This document shows, piece after piece, positions 18,955 to 27,195 of a stretch of 64,000 bases of DNA (within the stretch, counting starts at the first letter, position 1; each line of letters starts with the position of its first letter). Source of the stretch: Pseudomonas putida (GTDB taxonomy: Bacteria > Pseudomonadota > Gammaproteobacteria > Pseudomonadales > Pseudomonadaceae); contig NZ_CP011789.1 of assembly GCF_001636055.1 (NCBI RefSeq), positions 434,001-498,000 on the forward strand, in the 5' to 3' direction. Both the position numbers and the translations under genes were made by a program. Below the pieces are notes generated by a model. The model was not told the DNA's origin. It did not search any database and worked only from the letters and a program-made list of their open reading frames with translations.

Positions 18955-19353
18955 ATGCAAATGTTGACCCTGGAGAACCTGTTCGTCCTGATGCTGTTGG
19001 CGACGGCTGGCGCCTGGCTGTGGCACAACCATGGCTTGCGAGAGAAGGCGCTGGAACGGGTCAAGCAGCATTGTGCGAAGCTCGACCTGGAGCTGCTAGA
19101 CGACGCCGTGGCCCTCAAGCGCATCGCCTTCATACGCGATGCCAATGGCCGCAAGCGTCTGGCACGGGTCTATGCCTTCGAGTTCACCGTTACCGGCGAA
19201 CAGCGTCACCCCGGCACCGTGACCCAGTTCGGCGCCCATACCGTACAGATCGAACTGGCACCCTACCCGTTCGAGATCAAGACCCCGCCGCGCACCGACA
19301 ACGTTATCGAAATGCAGCAATGGCGCCAGGAGCACAACCGCTGGCGCAACTGA
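18955..19353 (+). CDS. DUF3301 family protein
   Basis: This 132-residue protein has one N-terminal membrane anchor ([18 protein letters not shown]), followed by a soluble domain with [29 protein letters not shown] and a [19 protein letters not shown] strand. These features match the DUF3301 family found across gammaproteobacteria; the function is unknown. An ATG at 18961 is an alternative start; GGAG lies just upstream of both. Its stop codon directly abuts the convergent CobW gene. Confidence 0.78.
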   Translation: MQMLTLENLFVLMLLATAGAWLWHNHGLREKALERVKQHCAKLDLELLDDAVALKRIAFIRDANGRKRLARVYAFEFTVTGEQRHPGTVTQFGAHTVQIELAPYPFEIKTPPRTDNVIEMQQWRQEHNRWRN

Positions 19354-20328
19354 TCAGCCGTTTACGCGGCAGTGCTCGATGGCTGCTTGAAGGGGCTGCA
19401 ACGGCTGGGGCTCATCAAAGATCAGCTCGATACGCGAGTCCCTGCGCCATTCGCTTGAACGCCACTCAGGCACACCGCGCTCCAGGCCGTTGAATGATTG
19501 CCAACCCTGGGTGCTGTGGATAACCCCTTTGGCTCGCCGCCACGCCCATTGCGCGAGCACGCCACGCAATGCAGCCTCATCGAAGCGCTGGCTCGGATGC
19601 CAGCGCCAGCCAACACTCCACCCACCCTCACCTTGCTGCGCCTGGCAGATGGGTTGGCGCGGATCTGTCCACAGGGCAGCCAAGCTGACGGGTGAGCTGT
19701 CCACAGGCAGGCTGGAAAGAACCCCTGAGGGTAAAGGCTCTGTGGACAGAATGGGCAGATTATCCAGGGCAAGCGCAGCATGATCCGTCCACACCGCCCT
19801 GATTTCGCCAAACGGCGCAGTTATCAACAGACGCTGTGCATCATCCACATCCTCTGACTTGTTGAAAATCAACAACCCCGCCTGCGCCACTGCGCGCTGT
19901 TGCGCATCGGGCAGCGGTTCACCCCGCGCCAGGGCAGCAGCATCCAGCACCATCAGCAGGGGCTGGACATCCAGCACACCAATCCAGGGCGCGTGCCTCA
20001 ACTGCTCCAGCAATTGCACGGGATGACCGAGGCCGGAAGGCTCGATGAACAGCCTGTCGGGCTTGGCCTTGCGTAGCAGACGCCCCAGGCCGACCTGGAA
20101 TGGCGCCCCGTTGACACAACACAAGCAACCGCCTGCGACCTCGCCAATGGCAACGCCGGACGCATCGGTGCTGAGCAGCGCAGCGTCGAGGCCAATCTGG
20201 CCGAACTCATTGACCAGCACCGCCCAGCGCTCGCTTTCCGGGCGCTGACCGAGCAGGTGACGAATCAGGCTGGTCTTGCCTGCGCCCAGTGGGCCGGCGA
20301 TGACGTAGGTGGGAATGTGCTGCAACAT
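19354..20328 (-). CDS. CobW/COG0523 family GTPase (second paralogue)
   Basis: This 324-residue protein is a G3E GTPase of the COG0523 group, thought to be metal chaperones. It has the P-loop GPLGAGKTS at residues 12-20, the CxCC metal-binding motif in GGCLCCVNG near residue 70, and FNKSED as the guanine-recognition loop. It is shorter than the ZigA-like protein encoded two genes upstream. It is probably the third gene of a zinc-starvation operon, 84 bases after the DUF1826 gene on the same strand and downstream of a Zur box. Delivery of zinc (or another metal) to a client protein is inferred from the family, not shown. Confidence 0.85.
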   Translation of the reverse strand: MLQHIPTYVIAGPLGAGKTSLIRHLLGQRPESERWAVLVNEFGQIGLDAALLSTDASGVAIGEVAGGCLCCVNGAPFQVGLGRLLRKAKPDRLFIEPSGLGHPVQLLEQLRHAPWIGVLDVQPLLMVLDAAALARGEPLPDAQQRAVAQAGLLIFNKSEDVDDAQRLLITAPFGEIRAVWTDHAALALDNLPILSTEPLPSGVLSSLPVDSSPVSLAALWTDPRQPICQAQQGEGGWSVGWRWHPSQRFDEAALRGVLAQWAWRRAKGVIHSTQGWQSFNGLERGVPEWRSSEWRRDSRIELIFDEPQPLQPLQAAIEHCRVNG

Positions 20329-20412
20329 GGCTCAGAGTCTAGGTGGACGTGATGCCAGTCTATCGTGGATGCAGGTTCGTTGCCTTTACGGACCTCTTCG
20401 CGGGCAAAACCC

Positions 20413-21045
20413 TCACCCCAACCAATCAAGACTCAACAACAGCCGCTTCTCTCCCGGCGGCGTCGGCGGCGAGCGGTGCACCAGCCCCGCCCCCTCGTTA
20501 CCCAACCACTTCTCGCCCTTGAGCAAGGCCACGTCCCCTGCCTGCAAGCGCCGAATGTTATCCACAGGTGCTTCGGCCAGCTGCAAGCGGCTGCGGTCGA
20601 TGTCGCCTTCTTCCAACCACTCACTGCCGGCGCCCGCATAGGTGGTCAGCAGACGCAGTGGGACATGATCCACATGAAAGCGCGGGCACATCGCCCCGTC
20701 GAGCAGCCTCAGCCGCAAGCCCACGCGGCGCGCGCCCAGCAGGCAGGTATAGGCCGCCACCAACCACGACACGTCAGCCACAAAACCTTCGTAACCGTGC
20801 AGATCGGCCGCCTCGGGCAGCAAGCGATGCAACACCGGTGGCTCACGCTCATCCACCTCCATCACACGCTCATCCGACATCGGCTGGCCAAGATTGAGCA
20901 GCAGGGCCGCGAAGTCCTCGACCTGCGCCGGTAAGCGTCGCTGCCACACCGCCAGGTTGACGCCATCCTGCAGGATTTCTGTCATCACCTGCGGCGACTC
21001 GCCGAACGCCTGGCGGATATCCACAGGCCGAGGTGCCGCCTTCAT
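20413..21045 (-). CDS. DUF1826 family protein
   Basis: The 210-residue protein matches DUF1826, a family commonly found beside COG0523 GTPases in Zur regulons. Visible conserved parts are [10 protein letters not shown], the metal-ligand-like [19 protein letters not shown] and [20 protein letters not shown]. The HVDHVPLRL and HRSPP histidines are arranged as in 2-oxoglutarate/cupin-like pockets, but no activity is established. Its ATG overlaps the stop codon of the ZigA gene (ATGA), so the two are translationally coupled. The biochemical role remains unknown. Confidence 0.85.
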   Translation of the reverse strand: MKAAPRPVDIRQAFGESPQVMTEILQDGVNLAVWQRRLPAQVEDFAALLLNLGQPMSDERVMEVDEREPPVLHRLLPEAADLHGYEGFVADVSWLVAAYTCLLGARRVGLRLRLLDGAMCPRFHVDHVPLRLLTTYAGAGSEWLEEGDIDRSRLQLAEAPVDNIRRLQAGDVALLKGEKWLGNEGAGLVHRSPPTPPGEKRLLLSLDWLG

Positions 21046-22250
21046 GCTGCCGCCTCTTCATACCAGGGGCCGAACGGATCATTCAGGCGCAACCAGGCCA
21101 TCGGCCCCAGTTCCATCTCCTCGTCCGTCAGCAGACACGCTTCAAGCTCTGTGGATAACCGTGCGAAGTCGATGTTCTGACCGATGAACACCAGCTCCTG
21201 GCGACAGTCGCCCGAATCGACCGTCCACTGCTTGAGGATCGCTTCGAGGTTCTCTTCATCTTGCGGCCACTGCTCACGCGGCACGAAACGCCACCAGCGA
21301 CCCGCCAGCCCATGACGCATCATGCCGCCTGCCTGCGACCAACTGCCCGCTTCCTGGTACTTGCTGGCCAACCAGAAAAATCCTTTCGAACGCAGCAGCC
21401 GACCATTGCTCCAGCTGTTGTGGATAAAGTCGAAAAAGCGCTGTGGATGAAACGGCCTGCGTGCCTGCCAGGTGGTCGAGGCGATGCCGTACTCCTCGGT
21501 TTCCGGCACATGCTCGCCGCGCAGTTCCTGCAACCATCCCGGCGCCTGGGACGCTTGCTCGAAGTCGAACAGCCCGGTATCGAGAATACGCTCCAGCGGC
21601 ACTTGGCCCATCACCATTGGCACGATCTGGGCACGGGCGTTGAGGCTGCGCAGGATCGCGGTCAGTTCCTCGCGTTCGTGCTGACTGATGAGGTCGATCT
21701 TGCTCAGCAGCAACACGTCGGCGAATTCGATCTGCTCGATCAGCAAGTCGCTGATGGAGCGTTCGTCCTGCTCACCCAGGGTTTCGCCACGACTGGCCAG
21801 GCTGTCCGCCGCCTGGTAATCCCGCAGGAAGTTAAGGCCGTCGACCACCGTGACCATGGTATCCAGGCGCGCCAAGTCGGAGAGACTGCGGCCCTGTTCG
21901 TCGCGGAAGGTGAAGGTTTCGGCCACCGGCAGTGGTTCGGAAATACCGGTGGATTCGATCAGCAGGTAATCGAAGCGGCCTTCGTCGGCGAGCCGGGCCA
22001 CTTCCTCGAGCAGGTCTTCGCGCAGGGTGCAGCAGATGCAGCCATTGCTCATCTCGACGAGCTTTTCTTCGGCGCGATTGAGGCTCACATTACGCTGTAC
22101 CTCGCTGGCATCGATATTGATTTCGCTCATGTCGTTGACGATCACCGCAACCCGCAGGTTTTCACGGTTGCGCAGGACATGGTTGAGCAGCGTGCTCTTG
22201 CCGGCCCCGAGGAAGCCGGACAGCACGGTAACGGGAAGACGGTTGGTCAT
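21042..22250 (-). CDS. zigA: Zinc-regulated GTPase ZigA (COG0523 metallochaperone)
   Basis: The 402-residue protein is a COG0523 GTPase of the ZigA/YciC subgroup, made under zinc limitation and thought to supply zinc to key enzymes. It has the P-loop [16 protein letters not shown] (about residues 10-25), an NDMSEINID switch, the metal-binding CxCC motif in [11 protein letters not shown], the [11 protein letters not shown] segment and LLSKIDLI for guanine recognition. A CobW C-terminal domain begins near residue 270. The ATG at 22250 is chosen because GAGG lies 6 bases upstream; an ATG at 22262 is possible. It is the first gene of a three-gene operon behind a perfect Zur palindrome (22299-22311). 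Confidence 0.92.
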   Translation of the reverse strand: MTNRLPVTVLSGFLGAGKSTLLNHVLRNRENLRVAVIVNDMSEINIDASEVQRNVSLNRAEEKLVEMSNGCICCTLREDLLEEVARLADEGRFDYLLIESTGISEPLPVAETFTFRDEQGRSLSDLARLDTMVTVVDGLNFLRDYQAADSLASRGETLGEQDERSISDLLIEQIEFADVLLLSKIDLISQHEREELTAILRSLNARAQIVPMVMGQVPLERILDTGLFDFEQASQAPGWLQELRGEHVPETEEYGIASTTWQARRPFHPQRFFDFIHNSWSNGRLLRSKGFFWLASKYQEAGSWSQAGGMMRHGLAGRWWRFVPREQWPQDEENLEAILKQWTVDSGDCRQELVFIGQNIDFARLSTELEACLLTDEEMELGPMAWLRLNDPFGPWYEEAAA

Positions 22251-22298
22251 GGTGAACCTCATCGGGCAAAGCGCATTCGAAACGATGCATTGCACAAC

Positions 22299-22311
22299 GT
22301 TATAATATAAC
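22299..22311. promoter_or_regulatory. Zur box in a divergent promoter
   Basis: GTTATAATATAAC is an inverted repeat (GTTATA-A-TATAAC) that matches the gammaproteobacterial Zur core GTTATANTATAAC. It lies 49 bases before zigA and 53 bases before the divergent secreted-protein gene, so Zur can silence both directions when zinc is sufficient. Confidence 0.85.
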
Positions 22312-22363
22312 AATACAATTTCGCCAAGCCGCGTCTGTCGAACGGCTGCTCGAGAGGATGGAC

Positions 22364-22747
22364 ATGAAGCACTCGAACCTCGCCCTATTGCTGCTGGCAC
22401 TTGCCGTGCCCATCCCGCTCTACGCTGCGATCCCACAGCCCGGCCTGGCGTTGTGCACCCGCAGCGCCACGCTGTTGGCGTGCGAAGACGGCAAAGGCAG
22501 TTACTACAGTGTGCGAACCGAAGGCCGAGACTTTCATCTGCGCGGGTATGACAGCAACAGTCGACGACTCTGGGCGCAGACCAACAGCCGCTATGGACAG
22601 ATGACCTTTTTCACCGGCCTGGCCAGCGACGGCGAAGCCTGGGTGGGCTACAGCCGGCGCGTCGGCTGGACCACCCTGAACCGCGTATCCAGCTCAAGCG
22701 GCCAACGTTTCAACCTGCATTGCAGCTTGATCGGAGGTTGCCGCTGA
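22364..22747 (+). CDS. Small secreted hypothetical protein, putative Zur-regulon member
   Basis: The 127-residue product begins with a signal peptide ([19 protein letters not shown], cleavage near AYA/A) and continues as a small beta-rich exported domain. It contains four cysteines (LALC, LLAC, NLHC, GGCR), enough for two disulfides. I do not recognise the family. The ATG at 22364 is chosen because AGAGG lies 6 bases upstream; the ATG at 22358 would touch the ribosome site. It is the first gene divergent from zigA and lies just before folE2, so a role in zinc limitation is inferred from position alone. Confidence 0.75.
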   Translation: MKHSNLALLLLALAVPIPLYAAIPQPGLALCTRSATLLACEDGKGSYYSVRTEGRDFHLRGYDSNSRRLWAQTNSRYGQMTFFTGLASDGEAWVGYSRRVGWTTLNRVSSSSGQRFNLHCSLIGGCR

Positions 22748-22772
22748 AGCCCCTTCTTCATGGACTCTATCG

Positions 22773-23660
22773 ATGACCAGCCTGATGCTTCCCGACATCG
22801 CCGCACAAACCAGCCACAAGCTCCAACCCCTGGATTGGGTCGGTATGCGCGGTATCGCCCTGCCTGTGCAACTGAACGGGTACCGCCTGAGCGCCTGGGC
22901 TGATGCCGGCGTGAGCCTGGATGATGGTGAATCGCGCGGCATCCATATGTCGCGCCTTTACCTTGCGCTGGAGGCACTGGAGCACACCGAACTGACGCCC
23001 TTGGCATTGCGCCAGCTCCTGGACCGCTTTCTCGACAGCCATGAAGGGCTTTCGTCCAGCGCCTACCTGCGCCTGAAATTCGACTACCTGCTTAAGCGTC
23101 CAGCGCTTGTCAGCCCGTTGGAGGGCTGGAAGCGCTACCCGATCACCCTTGATGCACGCATCGAAAACGAAATGTTCCACGTGGAACAACACGTGGAAAT
23201 CCCCTATTCATCCACCTGCCCATGCTCCGCTGCGCTGGCGCGCCAGCTCATCCAGCAGCAGTTTCTCACGGACTTCGCCAACCAGACGCTCGATCCACAG
23301 GCCATCCTGCAATGGCTGGGCAGCAGTGCAGGTATCGTTGCGACGCCCCACAGCCAGCGCAGCCAGGCCTTCATCAAGGTGCGTCTGCGGGACAACCTGC
23401 AAACGCTTCCGCTCAACGCGCTGATCGATACCGTGGAAAACGCATTGGGTACCGCCGTGCAGACGGCCGTGAAAAGAGCCGACGAACAGGCGTTCGCCCT
23501 GGCCAATGGTCAGAACCTGATGTTCTGTGAAGATGCTGCGCGTCGCGTGCACCTGGCGCTGCGCGAACTGGAATGGGCCACCGGCTTCGATCTGCGCGTG
23601 GAACATGCGGAAAGCCTGCATGCCCACGACGCAGTGGCTGCCAGCCAGTGGCAATGGTGA
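22773..23660 (+). CDS. folE2: GTP cyclohydrolase FolE2 (type IB, zinc-independent)
   Basis: FolE2 converts GTP to 7,8-dihydroneopterin triphosphate, the first step of folate synthesis, and replaces zinc-dependent FolE when zinc is scarce. The 295-residue protein has N-terminal LPDIAAQ, the KFDYLLKRPALVSPLEGWKRYP segment, and the catalytic cysteine in PYSSTCPCSAALARQ (about residues 147-161). Later it shows NGQNLMFCEDAARRV and FDLRVEHAESLHAHDAVA. It lies on the plus-strand side of the Zur box, matching its known control by Zur in pseudomonads. No strong ribosome site is visible before ATG 22773. A perfect parS sequence is embedded in the gene at 23173-23188. Confidence 0.93.
   Translation: MTSLMLPDIAAQTSHKLQPLDWVGMRGIALPVQLNGYRLSAWADAGVSLDDGESRGIHMSRLYLALEALEHTELTPLALRQLLDRFLDSHEGLSSSAYLRLKFDYLLKRPALVSPLEGWKRYPITLDARIENEMFHVEQHVEIPYSSTCPCSAALARQLIQQQFLTDFANQTLDPQAILQWLGSSAGIVATPHSQRSQAFIKVRLRDNLQTLPLNALIDTVENALGTAVQTAVKRADEQAFALANGQNLMFCEDAARRVHLALRELEWATGFDLRVEHAESLHAHDAVAASQWQW
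23173..23188. other. parS centromere site inside folE2
   Basis: TGTTCCACGTGGAACA is the exact 16-bp ParB-binding palindrome. It encodes MFHVEQ of FolE2 in frame. An extra CACGTGGAA half-site follows at 23191-23199. The site is about 34 kb left of dnaA, while the other parS-like sites of the window are 3-6 kb to its right. Confidence 0.9.
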
Positions 23661-23664
23661 GGCG

Positions 23665-24195
23665 CTAGCTGCGTGGACGTACGTTCCCGCAATCATTACC
23701 CAGCCACACCGCCCGGGTGTTCATGCTGCCCTGCTGCTGAACGCCCGAGGCATTGAAGGTGCCGCTGACCTGGGTGGTGAATTCGCGATCACTGAGGAAG
23801 GTTGCCTGACCGGTGCCTTGGGCTTTGGGGCAACTGAACTGGAACTTCCAGACGTTGCCTTGACGGTCGGTGATCTTCTGCGTGCAACCCGACTGCGGAT
23901 CCTGCAACGGAATATCATTGGTAGCCACCTGCTCTGGCGTCAGGCACGAGCGCACTCCATTGCCCCCCACGGTAATGCCTTGCTTGGCCAAGGCACCCTC
24001 CATCATGGCGCGCTGCTCCGGCGGCAGGTTCTTCAGTTGGCCGAGCATGAATGCCATGTCGGGCAATGGCTTGCCGTCGACCTGCATGTTGCTGGTGGTC
24101 AACTCCCAAAGACCGGGTTGCAGCATCTGCGCTTGCGCCAGCAGCGGGCTGCCCAGGCCCAGTGCCAGGGCAATCAGTGGCAGACGAATCTTCAT
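23665..24195 (-). CDS. DUF3617 family exported protein
   Basis: The 176-residue protein has a clear signal peptide (LPLIALALGLGSPLLAQAQ) and the DUF3617 hallmarks: QPGLWELTTSNMQVDGKPLP near the N-terminus, a MEGALAKQGI helix, then CLTPEQ and two further cysteines around the CTQKITDRQGNVWKFQFSC strand. It is expected in the periplasm. The family function is unknown. GAGGAG lies 9 bases before the ATG. The gene ends 4 bases from the convergent folE2 gene. Confidence 0.82.
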   Translation of the reverse strand: MKIRLPLIALALGLGSPLLAQAQMLQPGLWELTTSNMQVDGKPLPDMAFMLGQLKNLPPEQRAMMEGALAKQGITVGGNGVRSCLTPEQVATNDIPLQDPQSGCTQKITDRQGNVWKFQFSCPKAQGTGQATFLSDREFTTQVSGTFNASGVQQQGSMNTRAVWLGNDCGNVRPRS

Positions 24196-24325
24196 GGATC
24201 AGTGCTCCTCGAAATACCGGCTTCAGGCCGGACAGAGCCTTAGACGTCTTTTTCGCCCGCGGGTTGCAAGTGGCCCCGGGAACATGCTCTGTTAGGCGGC
24301 AGTGCTCTTGGAATGCAGGATGCGT

Positions 24326-25765
24326 ATGGATTACCACAGCCCCTACTTCTTCGGTTACCTGCTCGGACTGATTCACTTCCTGGGCATCATCGCTGCGCTG
24401 CATGCGGTGTTCACTGTGCGTACCGCTCAGGGCGCAATCGCCTGGGCAATGTCATTGTTCTTCATTCCCTACCTGACCCTGGTGCCCTATCTGATCTTTG
24501 GCGCCCGCTCCTTTTACGCCTATATACAGGCGCGGCGACAAGCCAACCAGGAGATGCACGTGGCGATGGCCGACCTCAACTGGCGCCCCTGGGTGGAGGA
24601 AGCCCTGACCGCCCGGGAGTCGGAAAGCTACGCGGCACTGCGTGCCATGCCCAAGCTTGGTCGCATGCCCTGCCTGGCCAACAACCAGGTGAAATTGCTG
24701 ATCGATGGCACTGCGACCTTCGACGCGATCTTCGCTGCCATCGGCGAGGCGCGGGACACGGTGCTGGTGCAGTTCTTCATCATCCACGACGACGCCATCG
24801 GTCAGGAGCTGCAACAACTGCTGCTGCGCAAGGCCGCCGAAGGGGTAAGGATTTACGTATTGTTCGATCAGGTCGGCAGCCATGCCCTGCCGGCGCGCTA
24901 CAGCCAGGTGCTGCGCGAGGGCGGTGTACAGATCCAGGCCTTCTCCTCGCGCCGTGGGTGGTTCAACCGCTTCCAGGTCAACTTCCGCAACCACCGCAAG
25001 ATTGTCGTGGTTGACGGACTCCAGGGTTTCGTCGGTGGGCACAACGTCGGTGATGAGTACCTGGGCGGCAATCCACGCCTGTCACCCTGGCGCGATACCC
25101 ACGTGCAGGTCAGCGGACCGGTGCTGGCCTGTCTGCAGGAGTCGTTCGCCGAAGACTGGTATTGGGCCACCCGTGAGCTGCCACCGCTGATCCTGCCCGA
25201 TGCCTATCCAGAAGATGGCGTACTGTGTCAGGTGCTTGCCAGCGGCCCGGCGGATCCACAGGAGACCTGCCAACTGTTCTTCGTCGAAGCGATTCAGTCG
25301 GCAACACGGCGTATCTGGATCACCAGCCCCTACTTCATTCCAGACGAAGCCGTCTTCGCGGCACTGCGCCTAGCAGTGCTGCGCGGCGTCGATGTGCGGA
25401 TACTGATTCCGTCACGGCCCGACCACAAGATCGTCTATGCCGCCTCCAGCCTGTTCGCCTTCGAAGCTGTGCGGGCCGGGGTGCGCATATTCCGTTATCA
25501 GCCGGGCTTCGTGCATCAGAAGGTGATCCTGGTGGACGATGATGTCAGCGCTATCGGCAGCGCCAACATGGACAATCGCTCGTTCCGGCTGAATTTCGAG
25601 ATCACCTTGCTGACCATCGACCGCGCCTTTGCCGATCAGGTCGAGGCCATGCTGCTGTGCGACTTCGAGCAATCGCGGGAGATAACCGCCGAAGACAGCC
25701 GCGACACTCATCGGCTGCAGCAGCTGGGGATGCGCATCGCGCGCTTGATTTCACCGATTCTGTAG
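24326..25765 (+). CDS. cls: Cardiolipin synthase A
   Basis: The enzyme joins two phosphatidylglycerol molecules into cardiolipin at the inner membrane. The 479-residue protein has two N-terminal membrane helices (about residues 5-27 and 35-55) and two phospholipase D HKD motifs: HRKIVVVDG with His223 and HQKVILVDD with His397, each followed by the usual [11 protein letters not shown] glycine-serine segment. ATG 24326 is preceded by AGGA at 5 bases and gives the normal family length; ATG 24320 is possible. A shared terminator hairpin separates it from the convergent cfa gene. Confidence 0.94.
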   Translation: MDYHSPYFFGYLLGLIHFLGIIAALHAVFTVRTAQGAIAWAMSLFFIPYLTLVPYLIFGARSFYAYIQARRQANQEMHVAMADLNWRPWVEEALTARESESYAALRAMPKLGRMPCLANNQVKLLIDGTATFDAIFAAIGEARDTVLVQFFIIHDDAIGQELQQLLLRKAAEGVRIYVLFDQVGSHALPARYSQVLREGGVQIQAFSSRRGWFNRFQVNFRNHRKIVVVDGLQGFVGGHNVGDEYLGGNPRLSPWRDTHVQVSGPVLACLQESFAEDWYWATRELPPLILPDAYPEDGVLCQVLASGPADPQETCQLFFVEAIQSATRRIWITSPYFIPDEAVFAALRLAVLRGVDVRILIPSRPDHKIVYAASSLFAFEAVRAGVRIFRYQPGFVHQKVILVDDDVSAIGSANMDNRSFRLNFEITLLTIDRAFADQVEAMLLCDFEQSREITAEDSRDTHRLQQLGMRIARLISPIL

Positions 25766-25777
25766 CCAGAAAAGAAG

Positions 25778-25799
25778 CGGGGCCGCAAAGGCGGCCCCG
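25778..25799. terminator. Terminator hairpin between cls and cfa
   Basis: CGGGGCCGC and GCGGCCCCG form a 9-bp stem with an AAAG loop between two convergent genes. The flanking sequences are T-rich only in part (TCTT on plus, CTTCTTTTC on minus). It probably ends both transcripts. Confidence 0.75.
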
Positions 25800-25805
25800 T
25801 CTTGA

Positions 25806-26990
25806 TCAACGATAGAGATCCTCTCGCGTCCACGGCAGGTCGTGGTGGCCATCCGCATACGGCTTCACTGCAAGAATCTGATGCAGATTGATCCAGCCCT
25901 TGGTGAAGGCATAGGCGCATCCGGCCAGGTACAGCCGCCAGATCCGCAGCGTCTTCTCCGGCACCAGCGCCGCAGCGCGATGCAGCTGGTTCTCGAGATT
26001 TTCGCTCCAGTGATTGAGGGTCTTGGCGTAGTGCAGACGCAGGCTTTCCACGTCTACCACCTCCAGCCCTGCCTCGCAGATACGCGCGGTAATCATCGAG
26101 ATGTGCGGCAGCTCGCCGTGCGGGAATACATAACGATCGATGAAATCCCCAGCACCTCGCCCAACCGGCCGACCATCCACATGCTTGGCGGTGATGCCAT
26201 GGTTCATCACCAGGCCGCCTTCACGTACGGCGCCGAACAGTCGCTGGCAGTACAGTTCGAGGTTGGCATGGCCGACGTGCTCGAACATACCGACGCTGAC
26301 CGCCTTGTCGAAACGGCCATCCTGGGGCAGGTCGCGGTAGTCGAGAATCTGCAGGTCGACCTTGTCGGCCAGCCCCTCATCCTTGACCCGCTGGCGCCCC
26401 AGCGTCAATTGCTCCTTGCTCAGGGTGATGCCGAACACCTTGGCGCCATATTCGCGTGCGGCAAAACGCGCCAGGCCGCCCCAACCGCAGCCGACATCCA
26501 GCAAGTAATCGCCGGCCTGCAGCCGCAGCTTGCGACACAGATGGTCGAACTTGTCTTGCTGGGCCTGGGCGAGGGTGTTGTCCGGCTCCTTGAAGTAGGC
26601 GCAGGAATAAGCCATGTCCGGATCGAGCCACAGTTGGTAGAACTCGTTGGACAGGTCGTAATGGTAGGAAATGGCTTCGGCGTCGGTTTTCTTGTCGTGC
26701 GAGGTGCGCACCGGGACTACATCTTCATCGTCTTTGAGCAAAGCCTCGCTGAGCTCGTCGCAAACGCGGATGACTTCGCCAATGTTCCCCTCGAGTTCAA
26801 GCTTGCCCTCGACAAAGGCTGTGCCCAGTTCATCCATGCTCGGGTGTGTCAGCTGACTGATCAACTGAGGCTCCTTGACCAGGATGGTGACCTGCGGGCT
26901 AGGCCCTAGATCGAACTGGTTGCCGTCCCACAGCTTAAGACGTAAAGGCAAGTGCAGGCTCTGCAACGCAGGTGGAAGTTGCGCAAGCAT
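25806..26990 (-). CDS. cfa: Cyclopropane-fatty-acyl-phospholipid synthase
   Basis: The enzyme transfers a methylene group from S-adenosylmethionine to cis double bonds of membrane phospholipids, usually on entry to stationary phase. The 394-residue protein shows YDLSNEFYQLWLDPDMAYSC (active-site region), the SAM-binding LDVGCGWGGLARFAA at about residues 168-182, and YVFPHGELPHIS near the C-terminal third. ATG 26990 opens the frame. It is divergent from lpd across a 205-base gap. It is a CfaA/CfaB-type protein; which of the paralogues it is cannot be decided here. Confidence 0.9.
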   Translation of the reverse strand: MLAQLPPALQSLHLPLRLKLWDGNQFDLGPSPQVTILVKEPQLISQLTHPSMDELGTAFVEGKLELEGNIGEVIRVCDELSEALLKDDEDVVPVRTSHDKKTDAEAISYHYDLSNEFYQLWLDPDMAYSCAYFKEPDNTLAQAQQDKFDHLCRKLRLQAGDYLLDVGCGWGGLARFAAREYGAKVFGITLSKEQLTLGRQRVKDEGLADKVDLQILDYRDLPQDGRFDKAVSVGMFEHVGHANLELYCQRLFGAVREGGLVMNHGITAKHVDGRPVGRGAGDFIDRYVFPHGELPHISMITARICEAGLEVVDVESLRLHYAKTLNHWSENLENQLHRAAALVPEKTLRIWRLYLAGCAYAFTKGWINLHQILAVKPYADGHHDLPWTREDLYR

Positions 26991-27195
26991 GAAAGACCCC
27001 CTTTCAATTACGGACGCCGTACAAGAATTCGAGCGTCACCGGATCAGGGTAGTTCATTCATTGGAAGTTTCCTTTTATAGCGACCATAGTCCAACGCTAT
27101 CGGCCATGCCGCGATCGACAGATTGTATACAATCCTCCATTCAGCGACTAACCTTGTGCCCCTCTCGCGCATTCTTCTTCCCTGGAGTGAATCCC

